A stretch of DNA of 64,000 bases from JADJOM01 sp046327715 (lineage in GTDB: Bacteria; Gemmatimonadota; Gemmatimonadetes; Gemmatimonadales; GWC2-71-9): contig JAXLXY010000001.1 in the NCBI GenBank assembly GCA_046327715.1, positions 1-64,000 of the forward strand. Reading direction: 5' to 3'. Under the pieces are notes generated by a model. That model was not told the origin of the DNA, searched no databases, and was given only the letters and a program-made list of their open reading frames with translations. This document shows, one piece after another, positions 1 to 7,191 of the stretch. Position 1 is the stretch's first letter. Every line of letters begins with the position of its first letter. The translations under genes and the position numbers were made by a program.

Positions 1-2
1 CT

Positions 3-383
3 CTGACCTGGTACATCGCGCGTCAGGTCCGCCTCGCAACGGAGCACCAAGGGGCGGGAACGGGAACTGCCGACAACGCGGCGTTGCTCCAGCGCGAACG
101 ATCGGCCAGGACGCGCCTGCAGGAGCTGAATCTGGCGGAGCGGGAGCGCCGCCTCGTCCCGATCGAGGCCTACCGCACAGAGCTCACGGTGACCTGCCAG
201 GCGCTTCGGGCGGCGATCGTCTCGATGCCGAACCGCAACGCTGGCCATGTCATCGGCCTCGAGACCCGGCCCCACGCGATCAAGGCGCTGCAGCTCGTCG
301 CGCAGGATCTGCTCCAGACCCTGCAGACCTGCATGGCCGCGGCCCCGCCGGCGGCGGACCGAGAGGAGAGGGTGGAGGGGTGA
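3..383 (+). CDS. Phage terminase small subunit (Nu1-like), 5' end outside the window
   Basis: This frame is open from the first bases, so only the C-terminal ~126 residues are present. The segment is an Arg/Glu/Leu-rich helix (ERSARTRLQELNLAERERRL) followed by LVPIEAY and a helical tail. That layout matches the end of Nu1-type terminase small subunits, in which a charged linker leads to a 'LVP-E' motif and an oligomerisation region. In phages the protein recognises packaging sites and recruits the large subunit; no large subunit is visible here. It sits about 75 bases before a small regulator and about 0.5 kb before the integrase, which supports a phage or satellite origin. The family call rests on pattern recognition of a partial sequence. 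Confidence 0.5.
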   Translation: MTWYIARQVRLATEHQGAGTGTADNAALLQRERSARTRLQELNLAERERRLVPIEAYRTELTVTCQALRAAIVSMPNRNAGHVIGLETRPHAIKALQLVAQDLLQTLQTCMAAAPPAADREERVEG

Positions 384-423
384 CCGGGGACCGTCGCGCG
401 AGACCCCTTCCCTGGCCTCAGCC

Positions 424-452
424 TTGACGGGTGACACCCTAACCGATATGGT
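424..452 (+). promoter_or_regulatory. Promoter with palindrome between -35 and -10, for the XRE-like gene
   Basis: TTGACG at 424-429 and TATGGT at 447-452 are separated by 17 bases, an almost ideal sigma-70 arrangement. A perfect inverted repeat, GGGTG-A-CACCC (429-439), lies in the spacer. The expected transcription start falls on or next to the ATG at 458, so the mRNA would be leaderless or nearly so. Repression by the adjacent HTH protein is inferred from position. Confidence 0.5.
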
Positions 453-457
453 GAAGC

Positions 458-694
458 ATGCCCTTAAACCGAGCGGTGCGCGCCGTCCTGGCGGACCCCC
501 CGTTGACGTTCCGGAAGCTGGCGGCGCGGGCGGGGGTGACCCACGGCCTGCTCTCCCAGATCCTGTCGGGGAAGCAGAATGCCACGCCGGCGGTGGCCCT
601 GGCCCTCGCGGAGGCCCTCGAGGGGCACAGCCAAGAGACGACCGCGGCCGCCAAGCGGATCCGGACCGCCCTGGCCCGGCGCCGGTCGTCCTGA
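458..694 (+). CDS. Small XRE-like helix-turn-helix regulator
   Basis: The product is a 78-residue protein. Residues ~16-55 read as a Cro/CI-type HTH: LTFRKLAARAGVTHGLLSQI, then a GK-N-TP-VALALAEAL segment. It is short and basic at the C-terminus and has no other domain, so it is a DNA-binding regulator, probably of the mobile element. A promoter with a palindrome lies immediately upstream, and the -10 box ends five bases before the ATG, which suggests autoregulation and leaderless translation. The next gene begins two bases after this stop codon, so the two are probably co-transcribed with the integrase. The HTH call is fairly firm; the target is unknown. Confidence 0.7.
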   Translation: MPLNRAVRAVLADPPLTFRKLAARAGVTHGLLSQILSGKQNATPAVALALAEALEGHSQETTAAAKRIRTALARRRSS

Positions 695-696
695 CC

Positions 697-873
697 ATGG
701 CTCCCATTCTCCTGACCCAGGAAGAGGCGGCCGCCGCCCTCCGCGTCTCGGTGAGTTACCTCCGGGAGCATGGGGCCCCGCGCATTGAACTACCCGGGCG
801 CGGTGCGAAGCGGGGCGTGGTGCGCTACGACCCGAAGGCCCTCGCCGAATGGGCCAGAAGGTTCCAGGCATAG
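697..873 (+). CDS. Small HTH protein, excisionase-like
   Basis: The product is 58 residues. ILLTQEEAAAALRVSVSYLR is the typical start of a MerR/excisionase-type winged HTH, followed by a basic wing (PGRGAKRGVVRYD) and ending LAEWARRF. Such proteins next to an integrase usually act as recombination directionality factors or as DNA-binding adaptors. It starts two bases after the stop of the XRE-like gene and ends four bases before the integrase start, so the three form a tight cassette. The longer frame open upstream has a composition typical of shadow coding, so the ATG at 697 was chosen. Confidence 0.65.
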   Translation: MAPILLTQEEAAAALRVSVSYLREHGAPRIELPGRGAKRGVVRYDPKALAEWARRFQA

Positions 874-877
874 CCGC

Positions 878-2236
878 ATGGTCTACCGCCGCCACCGTGG
901 GACCCTGGAGGCACAGGGCCCGTACTACGTCACCCTGGTGACGCGGAGCGGCGCCCGGCGGAAGCTCTCCACCGAGACGACCCACCGCCCCACCGCGCTG
1001 GCGATCGAGCGGATGCTCGAGTTGCTCCGCTCCCAGCGGGCGTGGGATCTCCTGGACCTGGTGGCGGAACGGCCCGGCACCGGCCGCCCGCGGCGGCTCA
1101 CGCTGCCTGCGCTCTTCGATGCGTTCCGGATGAACGACCTGGAGGGGCTCCGGGCCCGGCTTGAGGATGTGGACCTCGAGCCCCAGCTGGTGCGGTGGCA
1201 CGCGTGGCTGGTGGATCAGGTGAAGCCCGACACCCGGGAGCACTACCTGGCCCACGTCCGGAGCCTGATCCCTGCCGGCGCCCCGTTTTACCGCTCGCAG
1301 CTGACGAAAGCCACCGTAGCCACCTGGTTGGCCCAGCGGACGGCGCTGGTGCAGAAGCGGCAGCCGTCGTCCTCGAGTACTCGGCGGCGCCGCCAACCGG
1401 ATCCGGCGCCCCGCCCTGTCTCGGCCGGGACCAAGCTCAAGTACCTCGCCGCCGTGCGCAGCCTGGTCACGTACCTCCTGGACGTCGGGCTCCTGGAGGC
1501 CGACCCCACCGCCGGCCTGACCCGGCCGAAGGCGGCGCCGCCGCGCTGCGAGCACCACCCGCTGGCCGATGTGCTCCGTCTGGTGGAGGGAAGCCCCCAA
1601 CCCTGGCGCGCGCTGTACGCCCTGGCCTACGGCGCCGGCATCGAGCAGGGGGCGCTGCTCGCCCTCATCGAGTCCGACTTCGACACCAGCCGGCAGGCCG
1701 TGCGGGCGCGCGGCACCAAGGCCCACGCGCGCGATCGCGTGGCCTACGTTGCCCCCTGGGCCTGGCCGCATGTCGCGGCCTGGCTGGCGACCCTGATGCC
1801 CGGCGAGCGGGTCTTCCGGAGCATCGACCGCTGGCAGGTTCAGGAGCACCACCAGGCCCGCCAGCGGGCGCTGGGGCTGCCGATCCTCCGGTTCCACGAT
1901 GCCCGGCACCACTGGGCCGTGGAGAACCTCCGGGCGGGGGTGCCGATCGAGCTGGTGACTCGCCAGCTCGGCCATGTCGATGCGACGATGGCGCTCCGGG
2001 TCTATGGCCGGTTCATGCCGCGGGATGTGGAGTGGGGGTACTGGCGGGAGCAGCTCGAGCGGAGCCAGCGCGCCCAGCTGGGAAACCCGGGTGCCATTCT
2101 GGGTGCCACGGCCCCGCCGGCGCCGGCCGCCGAGAAAGCAGAAACCCCCGCAACTCCACTGGAGGGCGAGGGTTCCGACAATAGCTGGGGGCGGATTCGA
2201 ACCGCCGACCCCGGCATTATGAGTGCCGTGCTCTAA
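878..2236 (+). CDS. Tyrosine recombinase / integrase
   Basis: The product is 452 residues. The N-terminal arm is basic, the core-binding region spans ~100-210, and the catalytic domain spans ~225-380. Visible active-site residues are K281 (in RGTKAH), H340 and R343 (HDARHH), H366 (LGH) and the nucleophile Y376 (LRVYGRF). The usual box-I arginine is not seen: the aligned stretch YGAGIEQGALLAL has E256 there. The start at 878 was chosen because the sequence becomes integrase-like from that ATG. The last ~15 codons (GRIRTADPGIM...) are read antisense through the neighbouring tRNA gene, as happens when an integrase gene abuts its attachment site. It inserts the element at the tRNA; activity is uncertain given the substitution. 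Confidence 0.9.
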   Translation: MVYRRHRGTLEAQGPYYVTLVTRSGARRKLSTETTHRPTALAIERMLELLRSQRAWDLLDLVAERPGTGRPRRLTLPALFDAFRMNDLEGLRARLEDVDLEPQLVRWHAWLVDQVKPDTREHYLAHVRSLIPAGAPFYRSQLTKATVATWLAQRTALVQKRQPSSSSTRRRRQPDPAPRPVSAGTKLKYLAAVRSLVTYLLDVGLLEADPTAGLTRPKAAPPRCEHHPLADVLRLVEGSPQPWRALYALAYGAGIEQGALLALIESDFDTSRQAVRARGTKAHARDRVAYVAPWAWPHVAAWLATLMPGERVFRSIDRWQVQEHHQARQRALGLPILRFHDARHHWAVENLRAGVPIELVTRQLGHVDATMALRVYGRFMPRDVEWGYWREQLERSQRAQLGNPGAILGATAPPAPAAEKAETPATPLEGEGSDNSWGRIRTADPGIMSAVL

Positions 2237-2255
2237 CCACCTGAGCTACCCAGCC
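2182..2255 (-). tRNA. tRNA with CAU anticodon (elongator Met or Ile2), likely attachment site
   Basis: A full cloverleaf reads on the minus strand: acceptor GGCTGGG/CCCAGCT, D-arm GCTC..GAGC, anticodon stem CGGCA/TGCCG with loop CTCATAA, variable GGGTC, T-arm GGCGG-TTCGAAT-CCGCC, discriminator A. CCA is not encoded. The anticodon stem lacks the GGG/CCC of the initiator; elongator Met and lysidine-modified Ile2 cannot be told apart with certainty. The terminal acceptor pair is G-U rather than G-C, possibly because the 3' end was donated by the integrated element to the left. Confidence 0.93.
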
Positions 2256-2282
2256 TTGGGGCGGATATCCTACCCAGCGGAC

Positions 2283-2573
2283 CTAGCGCCCGTCAAGGCT
2301 GTCGGGCTCGATCCGGTACAGGAACTCCCCCGGCCGGATCATCCCCATGTCCTCGCGCGCCAGGCGTTCCAGGAGCCGCCGGTCGCCGCCGAGCTGGGCC
2401 AGGTAACGGGTCAGGGAATCCACCTCCACCGTCAGCCGGTCGATGCGCGCCTGCTCCTCCCGGGCCTCCCGGCGGAGCGTGAGCCAGTCGTTGATCCGGT
2501 ACTCCCCGCCGAACAGCGCCACGCCCACCGCGCCCAGGAGCACCAGGGCCATCGCCAGCCGCGCCCGGCTCAC
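2283..2573 (-). CDS. ftsB: FtsB/DivIC-like septum formation initiator
   Basis: The product is a 96-residue single-pass membrane protein. A hydrophobic segment occupies residues ~6-20 and a coiled-coil-like charged helix follows (RREAREEQARIDRLTVEVDSL), ending with the ...YRIEP tail typical of the FtsB/DivIC family. FtsB bridges FtsL and FtsQ in the divisome. The start is a GTG overlapping the enolase stop codon (GTGA), so the two are translationally coupled. Placement of ftsB directly after eno is common in bacteria and supports the call. FtsL-type proteins are similar, but the linkage favours FtsB. Confidence 0.85.
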   Translation of the reverse strand: MSRARLAMALVLLGAVGVALFGGEYRINDWLTLRREAREEQARIDRLTVEVDSLTRYLAQLGGDRRLLERLAREDMGMIRPGEFLYRIEPDSLDGR

Positions 2574-3850
2574 AGGGCGTAGAGGTCCCGCCCGGGATAC
2601 TGGGCGATGTCGCCCAGCTCCTCCGCGATGCGGAGCAGCTGGTTGTACTTGGCGATCCGGTCGGTACGGCTGGCGCTGCCGGTCTTGATCTGCCCGGTCC
2701 CCACCGCGACCGCGAGGTCGGCAATGAAGGTGTCCTCGGTCTCGCCCGAGCGGTGCGAGATGATCGAGCCGTAGCCGGCCGTCTTGGCCATCTCGATGCA
2801 CTCGAGCGTCTCGGTCAGGGTGCCGATCTGGTTCACCTTGACCAGCACGGCGTTGCCGACGCCCTGCTCGATGCCGCGGGAGAGCCGGTCCACGTTGGTG
2901 ACGAAGAGGTCGTCGCCCACCAGCTGGCAGCGGTCGCCGAGCCGGTCGGTGAGCAGCTTCCAGCCGTCCCAGTCGTCCTCGGCCAGGCCGTCCTCGATCG
3001 AGACGATGGGGTAGCGGTCCACCCAGGCGGCGTAGAGGTCGACCATGCCCGAGGCGGGGCGCCGGCTGCCGTCGCCCTTCTTGAAGACGTACTCCCCGTC
3101 CTGGAACAGCTCGGACGCCGCCACGTCGAGGGCGATGGCGAGGTCGCGGCCGGGCTCATACCCGGCGGCCTGGATGGCCTCCATCACGACGTCGAGCGCC
3201 GCCTCATTGGAGGGAAGCATCGGGGCGAAGCCGCCCTCGTCGCCGACGGCGGTGGAGAGCTTCATCCGGGTCAGGACCTTCTTGAGCGCGTGGAAGACCT
3301 CCACGCCCATCCGCAGCCCCTCACCAAAGGTGTCGGCGCCGATGGGGACCACCATGAACTCCTGCGCATCCACGTTGTTCGAGGCGTGGGCCCCGCCGTT
3401 GAGGATGTTCATCATCGGCACCGGCAGCACCCGCGCCAGCGGCCCGCCCAGGTAGCGGTACAGCGGCAGGCCGGCATCCTGTGCGGCCGCCCGCGCCACC
3501 GCGAGCGAAACGGCGAGCATGGCATTGGCCCCGAGGTGGCTCTTGTTCGGGGTGCCGTCCATGTCCAGCATCTCGAGGTCGATCGAAACCTGGTCCTCGG
3601 CGGCCATCCCCTCGAGCCGCGGCCCGATCACCTCGTTGACGTTGCGGACCGCTTCCAGCACGCCCTTGCCGAGGTAGCGCTTGGCGTCGCCGTCGCGCAG
3701 CTCCACCGCCTCGTGTTCACCGGTGCTGGCGCCGCTCGGAACGGCGGCGCGCCCGGTGGCGCCGCTGGACAGGACGACCTCGGCCTCGACGGTGGGGTTG
3801 CCCCGGCTGTCGATGATTTCGCGACCGTGCACTTCGATGATGGTGGACAT
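2570..3850 (-). CDS. eno: Enolase
   Basis: The product is 426 residues, the normal bacterial length. It converts 2-phosphoglycerate to phosphoenolpyruvate in glycolysis. Hallmarks seen: IDSRGNPTVEAEV near the N-terminus, PSGASTGEHEA, the catalytic segment VGDEGGFAP, metal ligands in SIEDGL and VGDDLF, the catalytic lysine in VLVKVNQIGT, and the signature SHRSGETED followed by GQIKTGS. The start at 3850 gives the conserved beginning STIIEVHGREI; the frame is open further upstream but that part is not enolase-like. An AGG-containing site lies just before it. It is followed at once by ftsB. Confidence 0.99.
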   Translation of the reverse strand: MSTIIEVHGREIIDSRGNPTVEAEVVLSSGATGRAAVPSGASTGEHEAVELRDGDAKRYLGKGVLEAVRNVNEVIGPRLEGMAAEDQVSIDLEMLDMDGTPNKSHLGANAMLAVSLAVARAAAQDAGLPLYRYLGGPLARVLPVPMMNILNGGAHASNNVDAQEFMVVPIGADTFGEGLRMGVEVFHALKKVLTRMKLSTAVGDEGGFAPMLPSNEAALDVVMEAIQAAGYEPGRDLAIALDVAASELFQDGEYVFKKGDGSRRPASGMVDLYAAWVDRYPIVSIEDGLAEDDWDGWKLLTDRLGDRCQLVGDDLFVTNVDRLSRGIEQGVGNAVLVKVNQIGTLTETLECIEMAKTAGYGSIISHRSGETEDTFIADLAVAVGTGQIKTGSASRTDRIAKYNQLLRIAEELGDIAQYPGRDLYAL

Positions 3851-3941
3851 GGGACCTGGGGTTGAGGGATCGGCGCGCGCGACGGGGGGAACGTAAGCGG
3901 CCGCGGCCGCGTGCGCCAAGGGCCACGGCGGGGCACCCGAC

Positions 3942-4655
3942 CTACTCCCGCGCCCCCAGGGCGAGCATCGCGGCCCGCACCTGGTCCGACAGCCGGTCGC
4001 GGTCGGCGTAGGTGAGCCCGGCGGTCGGGATCGGGTCCCCGAGGCGGACGGTGATCGGGACCGGCCGGGGCCGCACGCTCCCCCGCGGCAGCGCGTCGTG
4101 GCTCCCGAGGATGACCACCGGGACCACCGGCACCTGTGCCACGATGGCGAGCACGAACGGCCCCTTCTTGAACGGCAGGAGCCGGCCGTCGCGGCTCCGG
4201 GTGCCCTCCGGGAAGACCAGGGCAGAGAACCCGCTCTGGATCACCCGGCCCGCCTCCTCGTACGCGGAGACCGCCGAGCGCAGGTCGCGCCGGTCCACCT
4301 CGATGTGGCCGGCGGCCCGCATGGCCGGCCCGAACAGCGGCACCCGGCCCAGCTCCCGCTTGGCCACGAAGCGCACCGAGCCCGGCAGCAGCACCAGCAG
4401 GGCGATGATGTCCAGCCAAGACTGGTGATTGGCCGTGAAGACGCAGGGTCCGAGCCCCTGCAGCCGCTCCAGCCCCTCGCCACGCAGCACCAGCCGGTTG
4501 ATGCGGACCAGGTCGCGGGCGTACTGGCGGGGGCCCTCGTCGAAGATCCCGCCCGGGGTGTACGGCTCCCCCCGCCCCGCCGCGAGCACGATGCGCGCGG
4601 CGTGATACAGGGTGCAGCCGAACATGCTCAGGATGTAGCGCAGCGCCGCCATCAT
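3942..4655 (-). CDS. plsC: 1-acyl-sn-glycerol-3-phosphate acyltransferase
   Basis: The product is 237 residues. It carries the PlsC acyltransferase blocks: HX4D as NHQSWLD with a hydrophobic helix after it, the FPEGTRSRDG substrate motif, and VVPVVILGSHDALP. An N-terminal amphipathic or transmembrane stretch anchors it to the membrane. It acylates lysophosphatidic acid to phosphatidic acid in phospholipid synthesis. The ATG at 4655 overlaps the thiL stop (ATGA), which decides the start over the longer open frame and suggests coupled translation. A related lysophospholipid acyltransferase activity is possible. Confidence 0.93.
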   Translation of the reverse strand: MMAALRYILSMFGCTLYHAARIVLAAGRGEPYTPGGIFDEGPRQYARDLVRINRLVLRGEGLERLQGLGPCVFTANHQSWLDIIALLVLLPGSVRFVAKRELGRVPLFGPAMRAAGHIEVDRRDLRSAVSAYEEAGRVIQSGFSALVFPEGTRSRDGRLLPFKKGPFVLAIVAQVPVVPVVILGSHDALPRGSVRPRPVPITVRLGDPIPTAGLTYADRDRLSDQVRAAMLALGARE

Positions 4656-5614
4656 GCGAAATGATCGTACCCGCCCAGCGGCACCGGCTTCCCGTCCAGC
4701 AGCAGCGTGACTCCCTGCCCCGCGGTGGCGACCCCGATCCGCGTGAGCGGGACGCCGCACCGTGCGGCCAGCCCGGCGGCATCCGCCTCGGAGAAGTCGG
4801 GCGGCAGCGCGGCGAGCAGTTCGTAATCCTCGCCGCCGGTGGCGGCAAAGGCGGCGGGATGTTCCGCGGCGCCCGCCGCCTGGCGCACCGCCGGGGCGAT
4901 CGGGATGCGATCGAGCTCAAGGGTGATCGCCACGGCGGACGCCGCGGCGAGGTGGCGCACGTCGCCTGCGAGGCCGTCGCTCAGGTCGATCATGGCGCGT
5001 GCCCCGGCGGCCGCGAGCGCCGCCCCCAGCGCGATCCGCGGCAGGGGGTGGGCGTAGGCCCGCCGCGCGGCGGGTTCGGGCACTCCACCCCGACGCCAGG
5101 CCACGAGGGCCGCACGACTGAGCCCGGGGGTGCCACTGAGCCAGAGTCGGTCGCCCGGCCGCGCCCCGCTGCGCGGCACCGGTCGCGGCGCGCGCCCGAT
5201 GACGGTCACGTCCACCACCCAGTGAGGGCTCGCGCTCAAGTCGCCGCCGAGCACGACGCCACCCACGGAGGCGACGGCGGCACCGACGCCCCGCATCAAC
5301 TCGACCACGCGGACCTCATCCTCACCCCGTGGCGCGCCGACGCTTGCGAGCAGGCCCACCGGCGTGGCTCCGGCGGCGGCCAAGTCGGACAGCGCCCCGG
5401 CCGCCGCCCGCCAGCCGATCTCCTCGAACCCCAGCCAGTCGGTCCGGAAGTGCACCCCCTCCACCGACAGGTCGGTGCTCAGCACGATCTCACCGTTCCC
5501 CCCCGGAAGCACGGCACAGTCGTCGCCCAGCCCGTGGGCCCCCGTGCCCAGGGCGGCGGCGATCCGCCGGATCCGGTCGAACTCGCCGCCCGGCCCAAGT
5601 GGAGAGGTGATCAT
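4652..5614 (-). CDS. thiL: Thiamine-monophosphate kinase
   Basis: The product is 320 residues, standard for ThiL. It phosphorylates thiamine monophosphate to the active cofactor. Seen: GEFDRIRRIAA at the N-terminus, the Mg/ATP motif HGLGDDCAVLP, STDLSVEGVHF, GWRAAAGALSDLAAAGATP, GGDLSASP, IDLSDGLAGDVRHLA and TGGEDYELLAALP. The AIRS-type fold is shared with SelD and PurM, but these motifs are ThiL's; there is no SelD-type N-terminal Cys/Sec. It overlaps the preceding propeller gene and the following plsC by ATGA junctions. Confidence 0.97.
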   Translation of the reverse strand: MITSPLGPGGEFDRIRRIAAALGTGAHGLGDDCAVLPGGNGEIVLSTDLSVEGVHFRTDWLGFEEIGWRAAAGALSDLAAAGATPVGLLASVGAPRGEDEVRVVELMRGVGAAVASVGGVVLGGDLSASPHWVVDVTVIGRAPRPVPRSGARPGDRLWLSGTPGLSRAALVAWRRGGVPEPAARRAYAHPLPRIALGAALAAAGARAMIDLSDGLAGDVRHLAAASAVAITLELDRIPIAPAVRQAAGAAEHPAAFAATGGEDYELLAALPPDFSEADAAGLAARCGVPLTRIGVATAGQGVTLLLDGKPVPLGGYDHFA

Positions 5615-7191
5615 CGCCCGACCAGGTCACGCCGGAAGCGGACCAGCCCGGCCTCCGTGCCCACCCAGAGGTAGTCGTCGTCCACCGCGAGATCGAGCAC
5701 GCGGCCGGGCAGCTCCCCCGGCTTGCCGATGGTGCGGCGGAACGGCGCGGCCAGGGTGGCATAGCCGACCCCACGCTCACCCGCCACGTACAGACCACCC
5801 GATCCGTTGACCACCGTATGCAGGCGCCCCAGGCCCGCCCCGAGGAGCGGGCCGGCGGTGTACCGCCCCGACCCCGGGTCCCGCCACAGCAGCCGGTCCG
5901 CGGTGAGCGCCACCAGGGTGTCGCCCCGCCAGGCCAGGTCGACCACGGGCGCCTGCAGGCTCAGGCCTTCCTGCAGCGCCGTCGGCTGCAGCAGGTCCGG
6001 CGCGTCCGGGAGCGCCGCGAACAGCCCGCGGTCGGTCCCCACCCACACCGTGTCGCCGGAGAGCTCCACCGCCGCGGCGGTCCCCCGGAACTCAGGGGCG
6101 AGCTGGCGGAGGCCGGTCGAGTCGTCCCACCACGCCACCCCGTGCAGCGTCCCGACCGCGATGCGGCCCCGCCGCTGCGCCAGGTCGAGCACGCGGGCGT
6201 CCGGCAGGCCACGGCCCTCGTCGAAGATCCTAAGGTCCTCGTCGCGCGGATTGATGCGGAGCAGGCCGTTGTCGGTGGCGAGCCACAGCTCCGACCCGCG
6301 CCCCACCATGCGGCGTGCCCCGGTGAACGGAAGCCCGCTAGCCACGGGGCCCTGGAACGAGCGGAACAGCCCGAGGTCACCGGCGACGAACGTCAGGGCC
6401 GGATCGGCCCTCGGGGTCCGGGGCGTCACCACCCATACCCCCCCATTGCCCGGGAAGAGCGCCTCGACCCGTGCAGCGGGAAGGCCCAGAGGGAAGCGCT
6501 CAGGGAGCCCGGCACCGTCGGCGTAGTACAGGAGGCCCACACCATCCGTGCCCAGGAACCAGCCCAGCCCGAGGAAGCCATCGGCCCGGGCGGCGGCGGT
6601 GAGTCGCACTTCGCGGAGGCGTCCCTCCACCCGGAGCGCCGCGCTCGAGGCCTGGATGGCGGGCACCGAGCGGATCACCTGCTCCGCGGAGACGATGCGC
6701 ACCGGTCGCTGGGGCGCCGCACTCGCCGTGGCGAAGCCGCCCCGTTGGGCCACATACCAGCCGCCGGCGGCCCGCAGGAAGAGACCGCTGGCAGGGAGGA
6801 GGGCGTCGAGCGCGGCATCGGTGACCCTCCCCGGGATGGTACCGGTCTCCCAGCCCTGGATGCCCGGATCGAAGCGGATCCAGCCGGACGCGAGCACCAG
6901 CCAGAGCGACCCATCGAGCGGGTCGGCGAGCGCGCCGGTGACCCCCGAGAGGAGCCCCTCGTCAGGCGGCTGCCAGGGCCCCTGCCAGCGCCGCGACTGG
7001 GGGTCGAATTCGAGGATGCCGGCGGGGCTGACCACGTAGACCCGGTCGCGGGTGGCGGCGAGGGCATTGATGCGGCCCAGCTCGCCGATCACGGCGCGAT
7101 CGGACGGCGACCACTCCCGACCCTGGGCGCGGAGGGCGGTCACCGCCAGCAGGACGGGCAAGGCCCGAACCACCCAACGGGCGGTTACCAT
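5611..7191 (-). CDS. Secreted beta-propeller protein (two-component-regulator-propeller type)
   Basis: The product is 526 residues. The N-terminus is a signal peptide: a basic residue or two, a hydrophobic core (VVRALPVLLAVTAL) and a cleavable RAQG. The rest is a chain of short beta repeats with recurrent patterns such as 'LWLATDNGLLRINP', 'VWVGTDRGLFAALP' and 'LWVGTEAGLVRF', the signature of Reg_prop-type propeller blades. No enzymatic motif or C-terminal kinase domain follows, so it is a free-standing periplasmic or surface propeller, perhaps a ligand- or protein-binding scaffold. It overlaps the NAD(P)H-hydrate enzyme gene by 7 bases and thiL by 4. Confidence 0.8.
   Translation of the reverse strand: MVTARWVVRALPVLLAVTALRAQGREWSPSDRAVIGELGRINALAATRDRVYVVSPAGILEFDPQSRRWQGPWQPPDEGLLSGVTGALADPLDGSLWLVLASGWIRFDPGIQGWETGTIPGRVTDAALDALLPASGLFLRAAGGWYVAQRGGFATASAAPQRPVRIVSAEQVIRSVPAIQASSAALRVEGRLREVRLTAAARADGFLGLGWFLGTDGVGLLYYADGAGLPERFPLGLPAARVEALFPGNGGVWVVTPRTPRADPALTFVAGDLGLFRSFQGPVASGLPFTGARRMVGRGSELWLATDNGLLRINPRDEDLRIFDEGRGLPDARVLDLAQRRGRIAVGTLHGVAWWDDSTGLRQLAPEFRGTAAAVELSGDTVWVGTDRGLFAALPDAPDLLQPTALQEGLSLQAPVVDLAWRGDTLVALTADRLLWRDPGSGRYTAGPLLGAGLGRLHTVVNGSGGLYVAGERGVGYATLAAPFRRTIGKPGELPGRVLDLAVDDDYLWVGTEAGLVRFRRDLVGR

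Noticed and set aside
464..1975. 503-residue open frame on the minus strand opposite the integrase
   Set aside because: It is antisense to clear HTH and integrase genes, is rich in Arg/Pro/Gly with no domain, and is typical of shadow frames in GC-rich DNA.
2182..2236. The C-terminal GRIRTADPGIM... tail as a conserved integrase segment
   Set aside because: It is the translation of the tRNA gene in antisense and recurs beside many tRNA-linked integrases for that reason.
4652..5614. Possible SelD, as a partner for selA
   Set aside because: The motifs (HGLGDDCAVLP, GGEDYELL) are ThiL's, and there is no SelD-type N-terminal Cys/Sec.
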